Positions 5,354-7,696 of a stretch of 7,696 nucleotides of DNA are shown here, piece by piece (position 1 is the stretch's first letter; each line of letters begins with the position of its first letter). The stretch is from an uncultured Lachnospiraceae bacterium. GTDB lineage: Bacteria > Bacillota_A > Clostridia > Lachnospirales > Lachnospiraceae. Made by a program: the position numbers and the translations under genes. A model generated the notes under the pieces. It did not search any database, was not told the origin of the DNA, and saw only the letters and a list, made by a program, of their open reading frames with translations. The DNA lies in assembly GCA_910585655.1 (NCBI GenBank), contig CAJUFW010000156.1:1-7696 (forward strand). The letters run 5' to 3'.

Positions 5354-7048
5354 CTATGAAACTATTTCATTCCCACATATTACTTTACAACGCTTTTTAC
5401 AAAAAGCAATGCCATAGGTCAGGATTTCTGTCCGTCCATCATTACGCAGTCTTTCCTCATATCGTTTCTCTTTGATCTGCGTCAATGCTTCCTTACAGGC
5501 TTTCTCCAGTCCTGCAATACTTGACGTGTATTTCACCTCAATCACGATTCCTTCATCCGGGTCCTCTGGTTCGACCAGGATATCGCTGAAGCCATCACCA
5601 GACTCCGCATTAGATAAAATCAACCAGCTTGCTTCGCTGCGGAGCAAACCAAGCAGCAAGCCATGGTAAAAGTTTTCTTTTTTATCATCAGGAGCCTTTG
5701 TGTCCAAAATACTGATCATCCGGCTTAGAATGATATTAAGCTGTTTTTGTATGTCCTCCGCTCTTCCCTCCAAAAAGGCACGGCAGAATGTATGCACTGG
5801 CTTTTCCTCGTTCATCATACACTCTTTAAACCACTCCTGAATCTGCAAGACAAAGACTTCTTTTACCTCCCGGTTCGGAATCACCAACTTGTAAACACCA
5901 TCTACCGCCCGACCTGTCTGAGTCAGATAACCAGCGGTAAAGAGGACGCTCCAAAGGTTATCTATACTGGTATCAAGCTCGTGATACGTCAACTCCAATC
6001 GAACCGCTTTTTCAACCGCCTCTCCTGCAATCAAACGCTCAATTTCATTTTGCGTCGTTTTATCTGCCTTATCAATAAAGCGCTTCACCAAGTCATTTCC
6101 GCTGGTGTTGATCCAGAAAGCTTCCGGTTCTGCATAGGAATCCACCAGCAGCTTTTTTGCGTATTTGATCACATCCCACGGACAGTAAATATTTGTATCT
6201 CCGAAACGATATCCATTATACCACTCTTTTATAACATCGACTTTTTCCTCTAAATCATACTCTTCCAAAAGCTTCTTTACTTCTGAATCAGTAAAACCAA
6301 ATTGCTCGTCATGTTCCACATCAACAATAGAATTGACATCCAAGTTATTCAGTCCGGTAAAAATACTCTCTTTGGAAACACGCAGACAGCCGGTCAGGAC
6401 TGCGAATTGCAAAAATTCATTGGTTTTCAGCGCCTGTCCGAACAATCCGCGAAGCAACGACACCATCTCTTCATAATAGCCATGCTGAAATGCTTTGTCC
6501 AATGGAACATCATACTCATCAATAAGCAAAATTACTTTTTGCCCAAAACAGGTATATAATACTCTGGAAAGAAACTTCAGGCTATCCGGAATTTCTTTTT
6601 CCTGTAGTTCCCGGTTTTCCATCTGATTGAGTTTTTTCCTGTCAAAAGATGATAAAAGCTCTTTTTTCGGCAGATTGTGAAGCCTTGTGGCTTCTTCCTG
6701 GAGAATCGTCTTAAACCGTTCTATTGCCAACTCATAAGTCAATCCATCCATACTCTTCAGCGAGAGAAAGAGTACAGGAAACTTCCCTAAATATTCTTTG
6801 CACAGTGCCGTCTCCTGTGAAATTGCCAGGTCATCAAACAGCGCCTTATCTGCTCCGATCTCAAAAAAACATTTCAGCATACTCATATTCAACGTTTTCC
6901 CAAAACGGCGCGGGCGAGTGAATAAATTGACCTCCGCCCAGTTATTCAATAAATCACGGATAAGACCCGTTTTGTCTATATAATAAAAATCTTCCTTGCG
7001 AAGCTTTTCAAAATCATCAATACCAACCGGCAGTTTCTTTTTTTGCAT
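5354..7048 (-). CDS. AAA-ATPase-like protein with C-terminal PD-(D/E)XK nuclease-type domain
   Basis: A 564-residue protein of the AAA-ATPase-like/DUF1703 (PDDEXK_9) architecture, frequent in Clostridia and Bacteroidetes but of unknown biological role. The N-terminus (LPVGIDDFEKLRKEDFYYID, 6-25) is the family hallmark. The P-loop lies in RPRRFGKT (45-52) and the Walker B segment is VILLIDEYD (172-180). The C-terminal domain (about 455-560) shows a PD-(D/E)XK-like core, with D489 in GFSDILVE and E504-x-K506 in VIEVKY. It ends in YGIAFCKKRCKV, typical of the family, so the gene looks full length and undamaged. The start at 7048 has GAAGGG eight bases upstream. It is convergent to manC and has its own promoter candidate, so it is not part of the fucose cluster. 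Multi-copy occurrence and proximity to IS debris hint at a mobile or selfish character, but that is inference. No partner gene is visible. Confidence 0.9.
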   Translation of the reverse strand: MQKKKLPVGIDDFEKLRKEDFYYIDKTGLIRDLLNNWAEVNLFTRPRRFGKTLNMSMLKCFFEIGADKALFDDLAISQETALCKEYLGKFPVLFLSLKSMDGLTYELAIERFKTILQEEATRLHNLPKKELLSSFDRKKLNQMENRELQEKEIPDSLKFLSRVLYTCFGQKVILLIDEYDVPLDKAFQHGYYEEMVSLLRGLFGQALKTNEFLQFAVLTGCLRVSKESIFTGLNNLDVNSIVDVEHDEQFGFTDSEVKKLLEEYDLEEKVDVIKEWYNGYRFGDTNIYCPWDVIKYAKKLLVDSYAEPEAFWINTSGNDLVKRFIDKADKTTQNEIERLIAGEAVEKAVRLELTYHELDTSIDNLWSVLFTAGYLTQTGRAVDGVYKLVIPNREVKEVFVLQIQEWFKECMMNEEKPVHTFCRAFLEGRAEDIQKQLNIILSRMISILDTKAPDDKKENFYHGLLLGLLRSEASWLILSNAESGDGFSDILVEPEDPDEGIVIEVKYTSSIAGLEKACKEALTQIKEKRYEERLRNDGRTEILTYGIAFCKKRCKVICGNEIVS

Positions 7049-7099
7049 ATGGATTACCCTTCTTTCCCTGCGCCAGAACAGCCTTCTCCTGCAACATCT

Positions 7100-7135
7100 C
7101 TATTCTATTTTATCTTACTGGCAGTAGAATAGCAA
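7100..7135 (-). promoter_or_regulatory. Promoter candidate with overlapping dyad for the ATPase/nuclease gene
   Basis: On the minus strand TTGCTA (7135-7130) and TAAAAT (7112-7107) are separated by exactly 17 bases, close to the sigma-A consensus and about 58 bases before the start codon. The perfect 8-bp inverted repeat CTATTCTA (7100-7107) / TAGAATAG (7125-7132) touches the -35 box and the edge of the -10 box, as an operator for a dimeric repressor might. The boxes and dyad are visible; the function is inferred. Confidence 0.5.
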
Positions 7136-7278
7136 GATGATCTTAGAGACTTTTCACGGCAAACCCATAAAAGTCCTCTTTCCTCTCCCTTTAATCACTG
7201 TGATGTAGTATAAAAAATTTTCACCCCCATTCTCAAGGATTTGAGATATAAACAGGAGAATGATATTTTCAATATCAG

Positions 7279-7293
7279 TTGACACTTTTTTGC
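7279..7293. repeat. Probable terminal inverted repeat end of the older IS3-family remnant
   Basis: TTGACACTTTTTTGC lies about 15 bases beyond the stop codon of the first transposase remnant, where an IS3-family right end is expected. A similar sequence, TGTCAATACTTTTTT (7513-7527), lies at the edge of the neighbouring remnant. The partner left end is not in the window, so the exact boundary is unproven. Confidence 0.4.
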
Positions 7294-7308
7294 AACGATA
7301 CTTAATGC

Positions 7309-7506
7309 CTAAGCAGCATCCATAGATACATAATACCTCTGTCGTTTGACCATAGGAGGAAGCCAGCCATTAGCTAAGCATACCCTTCTGTTATTCTAGT
7401 AGCTGATGAAGTATCTAAAAATGACTGTCTTTAGTTCCTCAATGATCATTTCTTCTGTGTTATGGCAACCGTAAGGAAACTCTTCCTTCATCCGCGCCCA
7501 TATGCT
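7309..7506 (-). pseudogene. IS3-family transposase (OrfB) C-terminal remnant, broken
   Basis: Reading the minus strand from 7506 to 7309 gives about 65 residues beginning SIWARMKEEFPYGCHNTEE and continuing to RYFISY-stop-NNRRVCLANG, PPMVKRQRYY and a terminal stop. This is the recognisable C-terminus of an IS3-family integrase-type transposase, where relatives have the conserved RYF-SYWNNRRIC and PP-KRQRYY segments. The conserved Trp is replaced by TAG (7396-7398). The upstream part, including the DDE residues, is missing because the sequence passes directly into a different transposase end at about 7507-7513. It is a dead fragment. No start codon or N-terminal half is present. Confidence 0.85.
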
Positions 7507-7695
7507 TTAGATTGTCAATACTTTTTTAAGCGTGTTTTCTCTGTATTGTACTGGTGTTTGATATCCTAAAGTGGAATGTACTCTGTGATAATTATACCAG
7601 TTTACATAATTCCATAGCTTCTATTTCAATCCCTTCCAATTTGTAAATGTTTCATTCCATACAAATTCTGTTTTTATAATCTTAAATGTCGCTTC
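7507..7695 (-). pseudogene. Second, different IS3-family transposase (OrfB) 3' end, with internal stop, running off the edge
   Basis: Minus-strand translation from 7695 gives EATFKIIKTEFVWNETFTN, then an in-frame TAG (7621-7623), then KLWNYVNWYNYHRVHSTLGY and TPVQYRENTLKKVLTI before TAA at 7507-7509. This is the integrase C-terminus of the IS3 family: the E of EATFK is the last residue region of the DDE triad, and YVNWYN-HR-H--LGY-TPV-YR is the standard tail. It is clearly a different element from the adjacent remnant because the two C-termini do not resemble each other. The internal stop suggests a decayed copy, unless the window carries a sequencing error. The rest lies beyond the right edge. 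Confidence 0.85.
7513..7530. repeat. Probable terminal end of the second IS3-family element
   Basis: TGTCAATACTTTTTTAAG begins with TG (CA on the transposase strand), as IS3-family ends do, and overlaps the last codons of the second transposase. It resembles TTGACACTTTTTTGC at 7279-7293. It marks the likely junction between the two IS remnants. The other end is outside the window, so the call is tentative. Confidence 0.35.
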
Positions 7696-7696
7696 T

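Larger units (their letters stand above)
7049..7308. other. Noncoding region between the ATPase/nuclease gene and IS remnants
   Basis: I see no credible coding sequence here. The stretch holds the minus-strand promoter near 7107-7135 and several dyads. GACTTTT/AAAAGTC (7148-7154 and 7169-7175) is extended outward by AGAG/CTCT. TCTCAA-GGAT-TTGAGA lies at 7231-7246 and TGATATT-TTC-AATATCA at 7261-7277. The last sits just outside the probable IS end and may be the flank of the insertion or part of its terminator. Confidence 0.5.

Noticed and set aside
5747..6559. Plus-strand open frames opposite the ATPase/nuclease gene
   Set aside because: They are antisense shadows of a well-supported family protein, with no recognisable domains or ribosome binding sites.
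7141..7190. Intrinsic terminator at GACTTTT/AAAAGTC (7148-7175)
   Set aside because: The loop is long, the following stretch is pyrimidine-rich rather than a T-run, and no plus-strand gene needs a terminator there.
5354..7696. Anti-phage defence island
   Set aside because: Only one nuclease-fold gene is present, with no restriction, modification, CRISPR or toxin-antitoxin partner; IS debris alone does not make a defence island.

Overview
The window looks like an accessory, surface-polysaccharide-type segment of a moderately AT-rich Firmicute, most likely a gut-type Clostridia/Lachnospiraceae genome. That placement is an inference from purine-rich Shine-Dalgarno sites, AT-rich spacers, the style of the GDP-mannose pyrophosphorylase, and the AAA-ATPase-like/PD-(D/E)XK protein, a family often found in many copies in such genomes. 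No rRNA or other phylogenetic marker is present.

Layout. (1) 87-650 (+): a short ECF-type sigma factor with no anti-sigma gene beside it. Two hairpins follow, the second ending in a T-tract. (2) 794-1657 (+): an AraC-family regulator with an N-terminal cupin-like sensor. (3) 1769-5265 (+): a three-gene GDP-L-fucose cluster, gmd - fcl - manC. (4) 5266-5353: a convergent junction with two strong hairpins. (5) 5354-7048 (-): a 564-residue AAA-ATPase-like protein with a C-terminal PD-(D/E)XK-type nuclease fold, with its own promoter candidate overlapping an 8-bp inverted repeat. (6) 7049-7308: noncoding DNA with small dyads. (7) 7309-7696 (-): the 3' ends of two different IS3-family transposases, abutting and each broken by an in-frame TAG. 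The second runs off the window edge.

How the genes work together. ManC makes GDP-mannose from mannose-1-phosphate, and its C-terminal cupin may also interconvert fructose-6-P and mannose-6-P. Gmd converts GDP-mannose to GDP-4-keto-6-deoxymannose, and Fcl epimerises and reduces this to GDP-L-fucose, the donor for fucosylated capsule, exopolysaccharide or glycoproteins. No phosphomannomutase, fucosyltransferase, flippase or polymerase lies in the window, so this is a precursor cassette whose user is encoded elsewhere. The AraC regulator just upstream is a natural candidate controller. The gmd leader can fold so that its ribosome binding site is paired, which suggests a second, translational layer.

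I do not see a clearly new multi-gene system. The points most worth a second look are the sequestered gmd ribosome binding site, a short motif shared by the sigma-factor and gmd leaders, the variant cupin of ManC, the dyad over the nuclease-gene promoter, and the nested-looking IS debris at the right edge.
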